DNA from: Adiantum capillus-veneris
Lineage: Eukaryota > Streptophyta > Polypodiopsida > Polypodiales > Pteridaceae
NCBI GenBank assembly: GCA_014529385.2
Contig: CM043946.1
Coordinates: 18,927,077-18,991,076, forward strand
Length of the DNA stretch: 64,000 nucleotides
Reading direction: 5' to 3'
The stretch's first letter is position 1; each line of letters begins with the position of its first letter. Below, in pieces: positions 1-11,691 of the stretch. A program made the translations under genes and the position numbers. The notes beneath the pieces are model-generated. The model worked only from the letters and a program-made list of their open reading frames with translations. It was not told the origin of the DNA and searched no databases.

Positions 1-638
1 TTAATAAAAATATCTGCCTCGAATCATGATAATCAGCAAAATATTCCATGCCATACTGCAAGAACCAATCCATGGCCTTACCCTACAATGATGCTATAAA
101 ATTATCTTTCTTCACTACATCTGGATGTAACGCATATCCACTTTCAAACCACCTTTTGAAAATTGACCAACATGGCTGTCAACTTTTTTTTGTTGAACTT
201 TTCCACACCCACTTTGGGAACTTTTGCAGCCATTGGAGGTATCGAAAGTGTTCTGAATACTCTTACCAAGAGTGGATTAAAAGGTAAAGTACATGTCCTT
301 GATGGTACAAATTGCAATTATCTTCTTGCCCTTAAGATTGTCTGAGTTAGCACTACATTAACCAATTGTCCCAAAAGTGGGTCTTATATGGGAGGAGTTG
401 TTTGTTGGCCTCCTTGGTTTGCACGTGGAGTCTTCTGTAGCATGTGTTTAGGTTCTTGCATTTCAGTCCCCGCCCCAACAATTTCTACTCCTGTAGAGCA
501 AGCTCCCTTACCGGTTCTTCTTGGTTATCACTACCGGACTCTTCTTCATGTCTTCCCCTGGCAGAAAACTCTCCTCACTCTAAACCTTGTGCCATATGGG
601 TGTTGTGGTAAATTGGACCCTTGTTGTGATCCACTCAT
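1..638 (-). pseudogene. gag: Degenerate gag of an LTR retrotransposon, cut by the window edge
   Basis: Read on the minus strand, a coding-like stretch begins at an ATG at 638-636 (MSGSQQGSNLPQHPYGTRFR) and runs off the left edge. A second in-frame methionine at 233 starts MAAKVPKVGVEKF. After a one-base shift near 155 come WFESGYALHPDVVKKDNF and KAMDWFLQYGMEYFADYHD. The A-x-D-W-F core is typical of the retrotransposon gag fold, which forms the cytoplasmic particle. Several stops and at least two frameshifts make it non-functional. It lies outside E2's 3' LTR, so it is probably the site into which E2 inserted. The lineage is not recognised. Plus-strand reading frames over this stretch are shadows. 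Confidence 0.55.
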
Positions 639-1068
639 GAATTTTTTATTCTCTTATGTCTTAAGTATTGTACCAACACTTTCCTTTCCTACAGACTATA
701 ACATGACGGCAAATTGCATGTCCCAAAAGGTAAAAATGATGTAACTACCTTGTCAGCAATCGGAATTTTGATTTTCCTTGGAAGATTTGAGAAGAACTCC
801 TCCAAGAACTTTGTTGCATATTCCTTAGACTCTTCCTACGCGGTTACCCAATTTGAGTATTCTTGTTGGTTGTCTATGTCAACCAACATATCATTTTCCT
901 CCTGAATTCTTAAGTGCCAGATGGTTCAAGCTGAACTTGAACCAATTGCAGGATCGCCAAAGTGTTAGGGACTCACAACCCTAATAGGTATTCAGTACAA
1001 GAAACATGCAGTATAAAGGAAAACGAGTACATGAGACTGCTCAGTTAATCACAAAACTACAAAGTATA
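639..1068 (-). other. Coding-like leader upstream of the left-edge gag remnant
   Basis: On the minus strand, roughly 900 to 690 reads as a protein-like segment (MLVDIDNQQEYSNWVTA, one stop, then EESKEYATKFLEEFFSNLPR). It suggests that the gag reading frame of the left-edge element once extended upstream. No start, primer site or LTR is visible here. E2's LTR begins directly at 1069. The five bases 1064-1068 (GTATA) are the only candidate target-site copy, and the partner copy lies outside the window. Confidence 0.35.
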
Positions 1069-2002
1069 TGTTGGCGGATACGCCGCGACGGACGTCAGCA
1101 CAACCAGAACTCACCTAACAAGAATTGTCAGCTAAGGACGAAGCTCGGCCCGCAGGCACGTGGAAGCAAGCATAGGGTGTCAACCTACACTCGACTGACT
1201 ATTGACTACTTCCTACAGCGGTCTCTACCCAATGTCTAAGTTACAACCTACAAAAGTGTACAAGACGAGATTTCCTACAACGCTTCCATGAGCCAAATAC
1301 CCATCAGACGTTCTCGAAATGCTACGAAACTTGAGGGATATCCTATTAACACCAATAGGCCACTCTCCCTAAGGTCGGTGACCCAAAATCCTACCCAAAA
1401 ACACCCAGTGCAGAACCACGTAGGATGTTTGACAGGTTTTTTGCAGGTTGACGTTTATGAAAACTAAGATGCCTAATGTGTAGCTCTACTCAATATGAAT
1501 GCGTGGATATGCTGAAATGCAGAAACAAACACCGTATGCTTACCGAATCACTAGAAATAGTTCACGGGTCAATCTTGCGAAGCCGGCCGTACACATGCAA
1601 TGTAGGTGTTGACGCATAGCTCTTTTCGGGGGCAACACACTGTACTTCTCCGCACTCGATTTCGATCGCCAGTGTGCACGTAGCATCAAGATAAGCTCTC
1701 ACTCTCTCTCATACACAGAATATGCTTCTCACAGACACTTCATAAGAATGAACAAAGGGTTTTTTCATTAAGGTCAAAATTTGGTATATATACCTTCGAA
1801 ATACAAAACCTTATGTTCCAAAATAAAATCCTACTCAGTCTAATGGCAAAAGTAATATACAAAATTGGAAACTTTTGCAAGCCCCAAGTATTTACAAATG
1901 AGATTATAGGTTTTCTTAATTAGAGAATGACTACATAGGATTTCTTTCTTTTCTCATTTCGTCAGTCTTCAGTTGAGTGTAGCCGCCAGTCTTTAGCTAA
2001 CA
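1069..2002 (-). repeat. 3' LTR of E2 (family A, minus strand)
   Basis: This 934 bp LTR begins on the minus strand with TGTTAGCTAAAGAC at 2002 and ends in CA at 1069. A purine tract abuts it at 2003-2015. Its R/U5 half aligns with the plus-strand E1 LTRs: the TAGAGCTACACATTAGGCA region, the half-palindrome at 1419-1430, and the terminal CGTCGCGGCG-type block. Its U3 start differs from E1's. Only one E2 LTR lies in the window; the other should be to the right of 64000. Confidence 0.85.
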
Positions 2003-2015
2003 CTCCCCCCCTCCT
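2003..2015 (-). promoter_or_regulatory. 3' polypurine tract of E2
   Basis: On the minus strand AGGAGGGGGGGAG directly precedes the LTR's TG. This is the expected plus-strand DNA primer site. It matches the tract before E1's 3' LTR and the internal tracts in both elements. Confidence 0.85.
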
Positions 2016-2054
2016 AGTTCATGTCGTCCCTGACATGATAGTAGAGTTGCTGCT

Positions 2055-3805
2055 TCAGTGGAGGCTGTCGTTCATCTTCAAAACAGACTCATACCGTGCA
2101 TGCTGGGCCACTAATGTAGGGCCAAATATATTTGTGTCGATGGTGAAGAAGCCGGTGTAGAAGGCTTCTTCAAAGGCCTGGAGATGGTATGAGGACAGGA
2201 ACATTATTCTTTGGTAGAGGGCATGTATTACCTCATGGGAAGGTTGAGCAGACAGTTCATAAGCACATCTATAAGTATCCTGGAAGAAGAATATGTTGTC
2301 TATGGCTTGTCTAGGTTTGAAGACCTCAAAGACTGCCAGAAGTGTTTTACATATTTTCCTGAGCATAATGCAAGAGAGGTCAGGTGAGCCAGTGAACAAT
2401 TTAATGGCGCCTGTTAGGATTTTCACCATGTATTGCTCACTCATTCTCTCCCCTGCCTTCAAGCCTGGCAGCTTCGGGTAATTGAGCCACGTGGGGTGGC
2501 TTCTCTTCAACAATTCATGTTCCTTCCAAGTCCGCATCCTTGGTAGAGGGAAAAAGCTGAGGTCGTCTCTGATCATTTTAGGCGCCTCTACCAAATGTAC
2601 TAATACTGTGGGTATTTAGTGAGCCATGCCTTCCTCCATCTTGGTTGAGAGTCTAGAATGAGTCTAACCCCTTCTGGTTTGGTGATGTCTTCATTGTACA
2701 GCGGCACTATGGGCTCCTCTTTAATCCTCTTGTTGATTGTAGCAGCCTCGTATTTTAGCAGAGGATACGGGAGAGAGGGTTGCAGCCATTCATGTCAAAT
2801 GACATTTGCGTCTAATTTTTGAATGGTCATTGACTTCAATATCCTCTGCTCCCACAACATTGCTTCTTTGGTAGTGTCTTTTTTGGCTGCTTCTATTGCT
2901 TTTTGTAGATTGTCTTCTTCTTCTTGTGTCAGATCCCGGGGCTCTGTAATGATCCCTCAGGAATTTTCTCTTGTATTGTTGTGTCCACTGGATCTGACAC
3001 ATTCTCTATATCAATTCCTTCCATAGAAGTCGGTCCATGACTTTGTTGATGTTCTTCACTTGTTTGGCTTTGACGTTTGTCTAGCTGCTTCTGTAGATTG
3101 TCTTTTGCTATCTGAGATTGTTCTGTCATGGATACTAATAGGTCATTGAGTTTTGCATTGACTCTATCAGCTTCTTCTAGCTTCTGTTTTACCTCATCCT
3201 TCTCTGTCTACAGCGTCTGTGTATTATCTTCTAGTCTTTTCTAAAGCTTCATCAATTCTGCTTTCACTGATTTGTTCTCATCTTCCAGTCTAATTTGTAT
3301 CACCATTGATCCCTCTGCCAGCATCACTCTCTGCCTCTTTTCATGCGTCAGCTCTTTTTGAAGTTGTATCATCTGTTCTTCAAACGCATCTCTATCTTGG
3401 CTAGTGCCAGTTGCAGCTGCAGTCCTTGCTCTACCCGGAGATGATCTCATCCTCTGAATCCTTTTCTCTTTTACTTTGATTTGATCCTTGAGTTCAATTA
3501 TCTCATCTTGGCTAGCTTCATGCAATATTTCAGCCTTGTACTTGGCCTCTTTCAGGCTCTCCACCTGTTTTGACTCTTCTGCCAACAGTAGGGTTAGCTC
3601 ATCCCTTTCCTTCTCCGCTTCAGAAAGAGCATTGCTGACTTTTTGATATTCTTCTTTAGAGTTTATTAGCTTGTGATTGATTTCTTGGTTTTGACTTTCT
3701 AACTCTTGACATTTCTGCAGTGCTGCTTCTAGTTTGGTTTGCATATGTGCTTGGCTGTGCAGCTTCTCCTGGTTTTGCTTCTGAAGTGTTTCCACTTTAG
3801 CTTTT
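2055..3805 (-). pseudogene. E2 accessory ORF, C-terminal part (coiled coil plus C-terminal domain)
   Basis: Downstream part of the E2 accessory protein, interrupted at 3805 by E1. In reading order, 3795-3241 is a long, charged heptad-rich coiled coil (METLQKQNQEKLHSQ ... LEDENKSVKAELMKL). An acidic linker follows (KEEVKQ/KLEEADRVNAKLNDLL), then a globular domain at about 2790-2055 containing YPLLKYEAATIN, NIFFFQDTYRCAYELS and FEEAFYTGFFTIDTNIFGP. The domain aligns residue for residue with E1's at 23200-23916. Stops near 3240 and 3210 and frameshifts near 2940 and 2600 break it. The end is followed within about 50 bases by the polypurine tract. The function is unknown. The position downstream of pol resembles that of env-like ORFs, but I see no signal peptide or membrane segment. 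Confidence 0.7.
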
Positions 3806-4736
3806 TGTTAGAAGCTGGACACACCCCACGACATCTAACTACTCGATGGACTATTATTTTTGTAATTAGTCATTCATTGACAAAAACCCGATTTTTCACC
3901 TTGTAAATATTGGGACTTACAGAAGTTTCCAGATTGTATCCCAGTTTTGATAGTTAGATTGAGTAGATGGATGATTTTGGAACTTTAGGGTTTGAGAAGT
4001 TGTAAGGTATATATACCACTTTTTGACCTTAATGAAAAAACCTTTTGTCATTTTAAAACAAGTTTTTTTGTGAGTGAGCGTACTGTGTACGTGAGAGAGA
4101 GTGTGAGCTTTGTCTTGACGCTACGTGTGCTACGGTGGTCGGAATCGAGTGCGGAGAAGTGCAGCGTGTTGCCCCCGACTAGAGCTACAAGCCAATACCA
4201 ACATTGCGTGCGTACGGTCCGGCTTTGGGAGCTCCTTCTACGAGCTTCATCGGTTGTTTGGGTGAGCATACATTATCTGATTTCGCATTGCAACATATCC
4301 ACGCGTTCACATTGAGTAGAGCTACACATTAGGCACTTCAGATTTCTGAAACGAAGACCTGCAGATTTCGGCCAAACATCCTACGTGTTTCTGCACAGGG
4401 TGTTTTGGGCCGTGATTTTGGTTCATAGACCTTAGGGAGAGTGGCCTATAGGTATTAGTAGGGTCTCCTTCAAGTTCTATGGTGTTTCGAAAGTGTTTGA
4501 TGGGTGTTCGGCTCTAGCAAGCGTTGTAAGAAGCATCCTCTTTTGTTCTCTTGAAGACTGTGACTTAGACACTTGGTAGGGACCTCTGCAGGAATTAGTT
4601 AGGAGTCGGTCGAGTATAGGTTGACACCTTATGCTTGCTTCCACGCGCCCGCGGGTAGAGCTTCGTCCTTAGGTGACATTACTTGTTAGGTGAGTTCTCG
4701 CTGTGCTGACGTCCGTCGCGGCGTACCCGTCCAACA
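3806..4736 (+). repeat. 5' LTR of E1
   Basis: It starts TGTTAGAAGCTGG and ends GTCCAACA, 931 bp, the same length as its partner at 23968-24898. A TATA-like TATATATAC lies at 4008-4016, about 200 bases in, and suggests the U3/R promoter. A half-palindrome AAACATCCTACG lies at 4374-4385. The primer site follows after one base. Confidence 0.93.
4008..4016 (+). promoter_or_regulatory. TATA-like box of E1 5' LTR
   Basis: TATATATAC lies between U3 and the CT/GA-rich R region. The same site is at 24170-24178 in the 3' LTR. This is the likely Pol II core promoter of the element, inferred from position only. Confidence 0.6.
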
Positions 4737-4737
4737 T

Positions 4738-4755
4738 TGGCGCCGTTGTCGGGGA
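4738..4755 (+). promoter_or_regulatory. Primer-binding site, tRNA-Asp type (E1)
   Basis: TGGCGCCGTTGTCGGGGA follows the LTR end by one base. It is complementary to the 3' end of plant tRNA-Asp with one mismatch, the T at position 12 of the site. Athila-like gypsy elements use this primer. Confidence 0.85.
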
Positions 4756-6551
4756 CGAAACCTTAGGTAGGTGACCGAGACTAATCCTTGAGGATTGGGA
4801 TTTTTGGCTTGCCAAGAGTCTCGCTTTACATTTAGATAGGATCGGAGGGTGGAGGACTCTCTAGGTCTTAGAGGGAGTCTAGGAAGCGTGTGTCTGGCCT
4901 AGATCCTTCGACTTAGGTAGAGGAGGTAGACTTAGGTAGTTTTAGGTAGTAGTCGAGTTCTAGAGTAGGAGTGGGAGTGGTAGAAGCGGTGAGAGGAGAG
5001 CTTGAGAGTCCGGAGAGGCCAAAAAAGCAACCAAAAACACCATTATCACCATTTCTTCATGATAGGTAGGAGTAGAGTAAGTAGAGCATCATGATTCAGA
5101 TCTAGAGCATTTCATGCATGTACACTTGCTTGGTAGAATCATTACAAGTTTGTAAAAGACGCAAAAGTGTGGTTGAAATCCTAATTGAAGTCCAAAAGTT
5201 ACTGTGAGTGTTTCTGATAGGCCTACAGAGCATTAAGAGCATTCTTGTTAGAAAAAACTTTAATTTTAAGCTAGGAGACATCCTACGCGTAGGATGTCTA
5301 CAGGCCAATCTGGGAGGAATTTTGGGATTTTGAGTTGACCATTGTGTTCTGAAGGTAGGGTTTACCCTAATTTCAACTGGAAAGTGGAAATTTGGCCATC
5401 TCTTAACATGATAAGGCCAGATAGACTGAAATTGCTAGACATCCTACCCAATTAGTGCCAAAACATCAACTTGAAACCAAAACGATAAGATGGATGCATG
5501 AGTGTGTCTTGTATGATATATTGAGTGACTGAAAAAGGTTTCACCTCATTCGGGTAAGAAAATTGGGTTCAAAGTGGACTTTAGCACTTTTGACTGAAAA
5601 AGCAAAAACAGCTGAAGTTTGGGACTTTTGACATCCAAATCAAGATCTAAGCATACCACTGGGATACTGACATCAAGGGGAAGCTGTGGAACAAATCTGA
5701 GGTCAAACAAACCAAAAAGACATCCTACGCGTAGGATGTCTTCTAAGTGATTTGGAACTCCAAATTGAAATCTGAGTATACCAAGGTGACCAGCAGCTCA
5801 AGGAGAGCTTAAGTCTTGAGTTTCAAGCCAGTCTGATGAAAAAGACATCCTACACGTAGGATGTCTCATGCAAGAAAATGAAGCCATAATTTGACTTTGA
5901 GCATTGTAAGGTGTTATATAGCCTAAGGCAAGCCTGCTAGTCAATTTTGGTCCAATTTGGAGTTGATTGGACTGATCAACACCATCACCAGGCAGTCGGA
6001 ACATATTTCTGACTCATTGACCAGCTTATAGAAGTCCAAATCAAAAAGTAAAAGCAGCTCTAAGCTCAGCACAACAAGGGGAAACAACAGTGCAAAAAAT
6101 CAGGCAAAATGCAGTAGGAGACATACTACACGTAGGATGTCTATTGGGGAATGCTGCAGAGAAAATTTGACCTGGCCTAGACAGTGAGGTTCTATTTGGC
6201 TTAAGGGTTTCAGAACTTCTTTTAGAAGTGAATTTGGACCTTGGTTGCCCATTTGACAAAGCAAAGACTGAATTCAAGCTTTTTCCCGTAAATTGGCCAA
6301 CATCAGAGAAAAGTATTGTTTCAGATGATCAACCTAATTTGGAACATCAGCAGTGTATAAAATAGAGTAGTGGTTGAGATTAACTCTCCAGTTATACCAA
6401 TCATTACTAAGATAACCTCTAGCAGATAAATGCTTTGATTCAATTGCCGAAATTAAAACTCTTGTGTACAGGTTTATTCAGCAACAGAGAAAGAAGTGGT
6501 GCAGAAACTGATCCGTTGCCAGGTTAGTGGTTGAACTTGTGATAAGTTGCA
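4756..6551 (+). other. E1 leader (untranslated) with four palindromes
   Basis: About 1.8 kb between the primer site and gag, with no credible ORF. It holds copies of a 24-bp palindrome (AGACATCCTACG joined to its reverse complement) at 5276-5299, 5718-5741, 5843-5866 and 6119-6142; the first two are perfect. Spacings are 442, 125 and 276 bases. The text between copies is a degenerate tandem repeat with recurring phrases such as TGAGCATACCA, CAAGGGGAA and TTCATTCTGAG. Unpaired half-sites also occur, for example near 5438. Confidence 0.7.
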
Positions 6552-7854
6552 TTGATAAGTTTGATGAATTTAAGATCAGGAAGATACATTGTTAGAGATC
6601 AGAAGGTTGCAGGCGACCAAGGTAGCTTAGTATCCACCGAAGAGAGTGTAACCCAGGCAAGGTTAGATCCGCTAGCACCGATTATTGAGGAAGGTAGTGA
6701 TACGGACACTTCGTCAGACAAATCTTTCTTCATAATGGGTAGTCAACAGATAGGAGGTTTCACCTATGATGGACCTATGCGAGGAGGAAGCACCTCCCAA
6801 AATCCTTTGAATGATTCCAGGCTTACGGTGATCTTCTTAGAGGGGAACAAACTCAAGAGGAGCCCTAGTCTATTCTGACTATCGAGGCCGCAAGTGCATT
6901 TGTATTAAAGAGAGGCCAGCACAAAGATTGCAGATAATCCGTGTGTATGATGATGGAGATAGATTCCGAGACGAAAAGGGGAACCACTATTTAATAGTTA
7001 GCAACCCTGAAGATTACAACAGATATGGAGACAATGTGGCTAAGGGGAAAATGGTTTCAAAAACTCAAGAGCCGCTACCAAACATTGATCGGCACGGAGC
7101 TATTTTTATGTACGATAAGAAAACAATCAGGATTCCAACTTATAACGAGAATGTGGGAATCTACAAACACGAGAGCGAGGGTATTGTCTCTTACTTTCGC
7201 AACAAAGAACCATACGTAGACGAACTAAGCAAAGACAAGGTTCTTTACTTATTCTCTTATGAAACTGCTACAGGGAAGGGCATAGTTTTTGTTGATACAT
7301 ATGGGCGAGAATACCAACGTATTCTCCCAGAGGAAGTGGAAAGAGCAACAGGTCAAGGAGCATCAGCATATGCCCCTGAGGAAATTCCGAGAGCCGTCCA
7401 CACCCCAAGCAAGTCAACGAATCCATTTTCAGATGAGTATGACACTACATCACATTCCACCAGACCACAAGCATTCAACAACCAAGACCAACTAGCAAAC
7501 CAGCCATCATTGCAGGCATGGCTTCGACAAAGTGCAACAATGGAACCAGACCAAAACCAAGATGGTTATCCAGCCACACGAGGGCTCAGGGATTTGCAAG
7601 AACCACCACACTATTCAAGGTATCAAGCAGAGAGTAAGCCAAAGACACAAGGGTTGACCGAGCTTGGAGGACCACCCATGGAACGAGTTCGAAGAGAAGA
7701 ACCACCTCCAAGGAGAACCGTTAGAAATTATGGCTTAGGAGCACCGTTGGGCGAGGAACCAGCCTATTACAGAAGGCCTGTGGAGGGGTATAGACTTGGA
7801 TGGGGTGATCCAATGATGAGGTTTGTAGACCATCGCAGAATTAGACCTTCTTAA
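6552..7854 (+). pseudogene. gag: E1 gag, N-terminal accessory domain
   Basis: Start chosen at 6552 (frame start; MNLRSGRY follows), because an LRSGR-type N-terminus is common in plant gypsy gag. A stop at 6876-6878 ends that frame. The sequence resumes one frame over (DYRGRKCICIKERP) and reads about 310 codons to TAA at 7852-7854. The segment has a compact N-terminal part (GAIFMYDKKTIRIP, LYLFSYETATGKGIVFVD) and a disordered, proline-, glutamine- and arginine-rich tail. A related domain occurs in E4 gag at 61320-62330. Its role is unknown. The next block continues in the same frame directly after the TAA. Confidence 0.65.
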
Positions 7855-9490
7855 GTGCAAAAATGGGTAAACAAGAAATACACAGGAAACAGAGACCCAA
7901 GAGATCATGTAGCAGCCTTTGTGCGTGTCATTAGAGCCGAAGAGGTGTTAGATTTTCCTACCCAATTTGCAGGGTTTGGACTAACCCTAGAGGATGATGC
8001 TGCAACTTGGTTTGACTCTGTGGAGCGTAGAGACTTTGAGTCGATGGAGGAAGTGTTTGACGAGTTTATTGAGGAATTCTCTCAAAGGGGAATAGCTCAT
8101 AATACCGTCTCACAAATCCATAAATTCAAAGAAAAAGATGGAGAATCTGTATGGAAGGCATCCATAAGACTAAAAAGATATGTTAAGTTCTGTCCTGTTG
8201 AAGAACTGCCAACTCAGTCCAGACTTATGCTGATATTCATCCAAGGACTAAGGAATGCAGATCTCCAGAAAGACTTACATATGAAGAGGAGCACGACGTT
8301 GAATGAGCTGACCAAGGAAGCTCTGTACCTTGTGGACAATTGTGTGGTCTACAAAGAAGGGGAGTTCAAGGACCTTGATGACGATTCATCTTCACAGCAA
8401 AGTGGGAGCAAGTCTTCAAAGACAACACTGAAACGAGAAATAGCGGTAAACCAGGAGCAGCTCGTAGATGAAGTGCTAAAAAAGATCAACTTGTATGTCA
8501 AACCCCAGGCTAAACAGCCCAAGTGGTGTGCTATTGAACAAAAATGGACAAACCATGGGATCGAAGAATGTTACTATAACAAAGGATATGTGAGGGAGAG
8601 GCCTTACGCTCCCCAAGCTCCTATAGCTTCCCCTCAAGTTCCACCGATGCCTAGATATCAAGCAGGCAACTTACCAGGACCTGTAGGTGTAGAGAGACCA
8701 CAACCGGTGTTGGGACAACAACCACCCCTACCAGGATTACGACCAGTTGGTGTAAGATACACACCAGCGGTAACTGAATCAGAAGAAAAGGCTTTGGTGC
8801 CTATGCATGCATATTATGAGGATCCCAATGGATATGCGGCAAAACTTGTCTATTATCCACCGAAAGAACCCTCGACACCAGAACCATGGAGCATGATAGG
8901 GAAATCAAGGACCTCCAACTGCTGCACAGGCCGCAGGAGAAGGAAGATATAGCTTAGATGAACGAACATTGTTGTTCATAGCCAATGGAGGCATGGGCGT
9001 ACAGAGACAGGCTTACCAGCAATGAGGAGCTCAAGGAGCACCTCAACAACCCAAGGGCCCCTGTTACAAGTGTGGTGGAGACCATTGGTTGAGAGACTGT
9101 CCTCATGATGAAATCATTAGAGTCAATGCGTATTGCCTAGAATGTGGAATTACTCATTTGATTCCCGATTTCCCTAAAAACCCGAGTAAAGGAGCAAAAA
9201 CCACCTTGAACCTGTTGGAAACAGTACCTTCCAGTGGAGGATCGGAAAATGAAACAATCATACCTATTCAGGCGGTAACACGGGCCCAAGCCCAAAGAAG
9301 GACGAATGAACCCATAATAGAAGAACCAAAAACAGATGCCCAAAGTTCAGAAACAAAAAATCAGAGAATCACTTGGAAAGCAAGAAAGGCGCTCAGGAAA
9401 GCTAGGAAAGAACGAGAGCAAACAACCCTATCCGATGAGTTGAAACATACAAAGAACAGATTGGAGCGGTTAAAATATCTAGCTAGCTAA
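7855..9490 (+). pseudogene. gag: E1 gag core and zinc knuckles
   Basis: This encodes the particle-forming gag fold: DPRDHVAAFVRVIRAEEV, ATWFDSVE, FIQGLRNADLQKDLHMK. A proline-rich stretch follows. A frameshift near 8905 and a TGA near 9022 break it. It then reads GPCYKCGGDHWLRDCPH near 9057-9107, a nucleic-acid-binding CCHC knuckle (C-x2-C-x3-H-x4-C). A second knuckle-like module CLECGITHLIPDF has lost its last cysteine (phenylalanine in its place). A basic coiled region (RKALRKARKEREQ) ends at TAA 9490. It lies between the gag N-terminal domain and protease 1. Confidence 0.78.
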
Positions 9491-9510
9491 GCTCACACAC
9501 CACAACAGCC

Positions 9511-9562
9511 ATAGCCCCTAAGGAAATAGCTGAGCCATAGCCCCTAAAGAAATAGCTGAGCC
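9511..9562 (+). repeat. 26-bp tandem duplication in gag-pol of E1
   Basis: Two adjacent 26-bp copies (ATAGCCCCTAAGGAAATAGC plus six bases) differ at one position. Because 26 is not a multiple of three, the duplication itself shifts the reading frame. The second copy opens the frame of the next block. Confidence 0.85.
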
Positions 9563-11617
9563 CAAAAGTGCAGGATCAGGAGGATCTGTACTGGCAGACA
9601 AGGTAAACGAGCAGCTGGATGCGCTTCTAAAAGCTTATGAAGCTCGACTTAAAAAAAACCAAACCCAGGAGCAAAGGTGGATGACTTATCCATATGCAGA
9701 AATAGAAAAACAAAGGTTGGATATGTGTAAAAAGATGACCGAGACGGCTCAATCATTGATGGAAGACCCGTTGGGTAAACCGGCAAATCGCCATGATGCG
9801 CCAGTTCCAACCCCTATCCAACCAACATTAGAGAGACATGAAGAAAAAAAGTAAAGACTCACTAATGATTATGAGTCCCAAGGAGAGCCTATCATAGTGC
9901 CAAATACCACCGATGAGGCAAGTGACGAGGTCCATCCTAAAATATTGGCAAAAATGGGAAAGGACGGTAACAGTCTAGATGATCTGTGGAAGCAAATCCG
10001 AGAGGCCAACGAGGCTAATAGGATGAATGACCACATGAATAGCATGAAAAAAGAAAAGAACGTGATCTTACCTCCTATTGAAGAATTTGAGACAAGATCA
10101 CAAATGAACTTTGAGATACATTCACAAGGGGGAGACCAAGGATCTATTAGTTCGGGGCACAGCCAACCAGACTCTTTGAGAACTTTGCCCTCTTACCTAG
10201 GAGAATATGAAGCTAAGTCGGAAGTGAGAGAACTCCCATCTCAAAGACCTTCTTCTAACAAGGTGATGGATTCACAAGGATTCATTGAGCTGTTATCCAC
10301 CCCGGTGGCATGCACAATCACATTAGCAGAACTCCTAAGGTTAAGGCCAAACATGTGGACCACAGTAGGAAAATGCCTAGAAACATTTGGAGTGAAAGAC
10401 CCCACCTTGAAGCTACAAGAAGGAATCAGGGAGTTGGACATGCCTAACATGAACACCAGGCCGTTACCATTGAATAAGGTTGGAGATATTGCAAGAGAGA
10501 AGACGAAAACACGACGCTACCAGTAGAATTCCAAGGAGTAGTTTCCAAAGCGATTCTTGACAGTGGAGCGGGAGTTGCTATCGCCACAAAGGAAATCTGG
10601 AAAAAATGGGAAAAACCAGCTCTGAGGGCTACCAGAATGAAGCTGCAATTGGTAGATGGGTTCATGGAGAAGCCTCTCGGACTCTTAGAAAAAGTAATTG
10701 TCACTTCGTGCGGGATCGAGTATGAGCGTACATTTGCAATAGTCGATTTTGACAAAAAGAACAATTATGAGATAATCTTGGGACGACCATTCATGCGACA
10801 ACTGAAGATGGTCCAAGATTGGGGTCATGACCACATATACCTCAGACATGGCGAGACGACAACTAAAATATACCTGAAAGACCATAGTTACAAAGATGTA
10901 AACCAAACACCTGTGGAAGAGTTTGATTCTGCTACAATAGCAGGATCAGAACTACCAGCATGGTTAGGGCAACCAAAAGAGCTATGGATGTGCGGAGCTT
11001 CACATTGTGGAAGCTTAATAAAAGAGGAATGCATCTTAGAAAGAGCAATTGAGGACAAAGAGTATATTTCGAAACCCTTCCCTGGAGATGCCTTGGAGCC
11101 TCTAGAATGGGAACACATACTGGCAACATTAGACGTCTGTACCATTACCGACAGTCCAACAACAAAATTTTGCGATAAGGATGGCTACGATGTGCTACCC
11201 TATTATATGGTAAGAGTTGTGCCAGAAAAAAAGACGGTAGAACCTCCAGAACAAGAAGAGTTTTACAACTCCTCTGAGCAATTGGAAGTAAATGATGAGG
11301 CACATAATGAGTGTTCGGACACCTCAAGTGAGCGTGGGAATGAAGCTGAGAATATCAAGTTTTATGATTTTGCTAATCAACACCCTAGACGCCAAGAACG
11401 ATATAGGAGGAAAAGAGCCGGAAATCAAGCGAGAGAGAATCTGATGCCCAGGGTAAAAGGTAAAACTCACTATTTGATGCTTGTAAAAGCAGAGGATTGT
11501 GTGAAAGATCAAATATCAGGGAAATTCTCAGAAAATCGAAAAGAACGAACACGAGAAAAAATAAAACAGGAAAGAAAGGCTAGAACCGAAACAAAATCAC
11601 AAAAAATTGAAAAATAA
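9563..11617 (+). pseudogene. pol: E1 gag-pol linker and first protease (retropepsin)
   Basis: An open, lysine-rich linker (LADKVNEQLDALLKAYEARL) runs to TAA 9852-9854 and continues in frame to 10526. After a frameshift near 10505 the aspartic protease begins: catalytic DSGA at 10559-10570 (KAILDSGAGVAIATKE), then the hydrophobic strand YEIILGRPFMRQL near 10770. Retropepsins cleave the Gag-Pol polyprotein inside the particle. The frame stays open to 11617 through an acidic then strongly basic tail with no recognised fold. This is the protease at the usual gypsy position, upstream of RT; a second one lies at 15262. Confidence 0.82.
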
Positions 11618-11691
11618 AAAAAGAACCAACAAAAGACCAAGAGTGGACCAAACTGGAGCGCAAACAAAAATACCAAGAACTGAAACGGTCT

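Noticed and set aside
388-744. 118-codon plus-strand frame near the left edge
   Set aside because: It lies antisense to the gag remnant, has unusual composition and no recognisable domain; treated as a shadow.
3992-4315. 107-codon frame in the LTR (also at 24154-24477)
   Set aside because: It spans the TATA region, R and U5 of the E1 LTRs and is duplicated only because the LTR is; it is not a gene.
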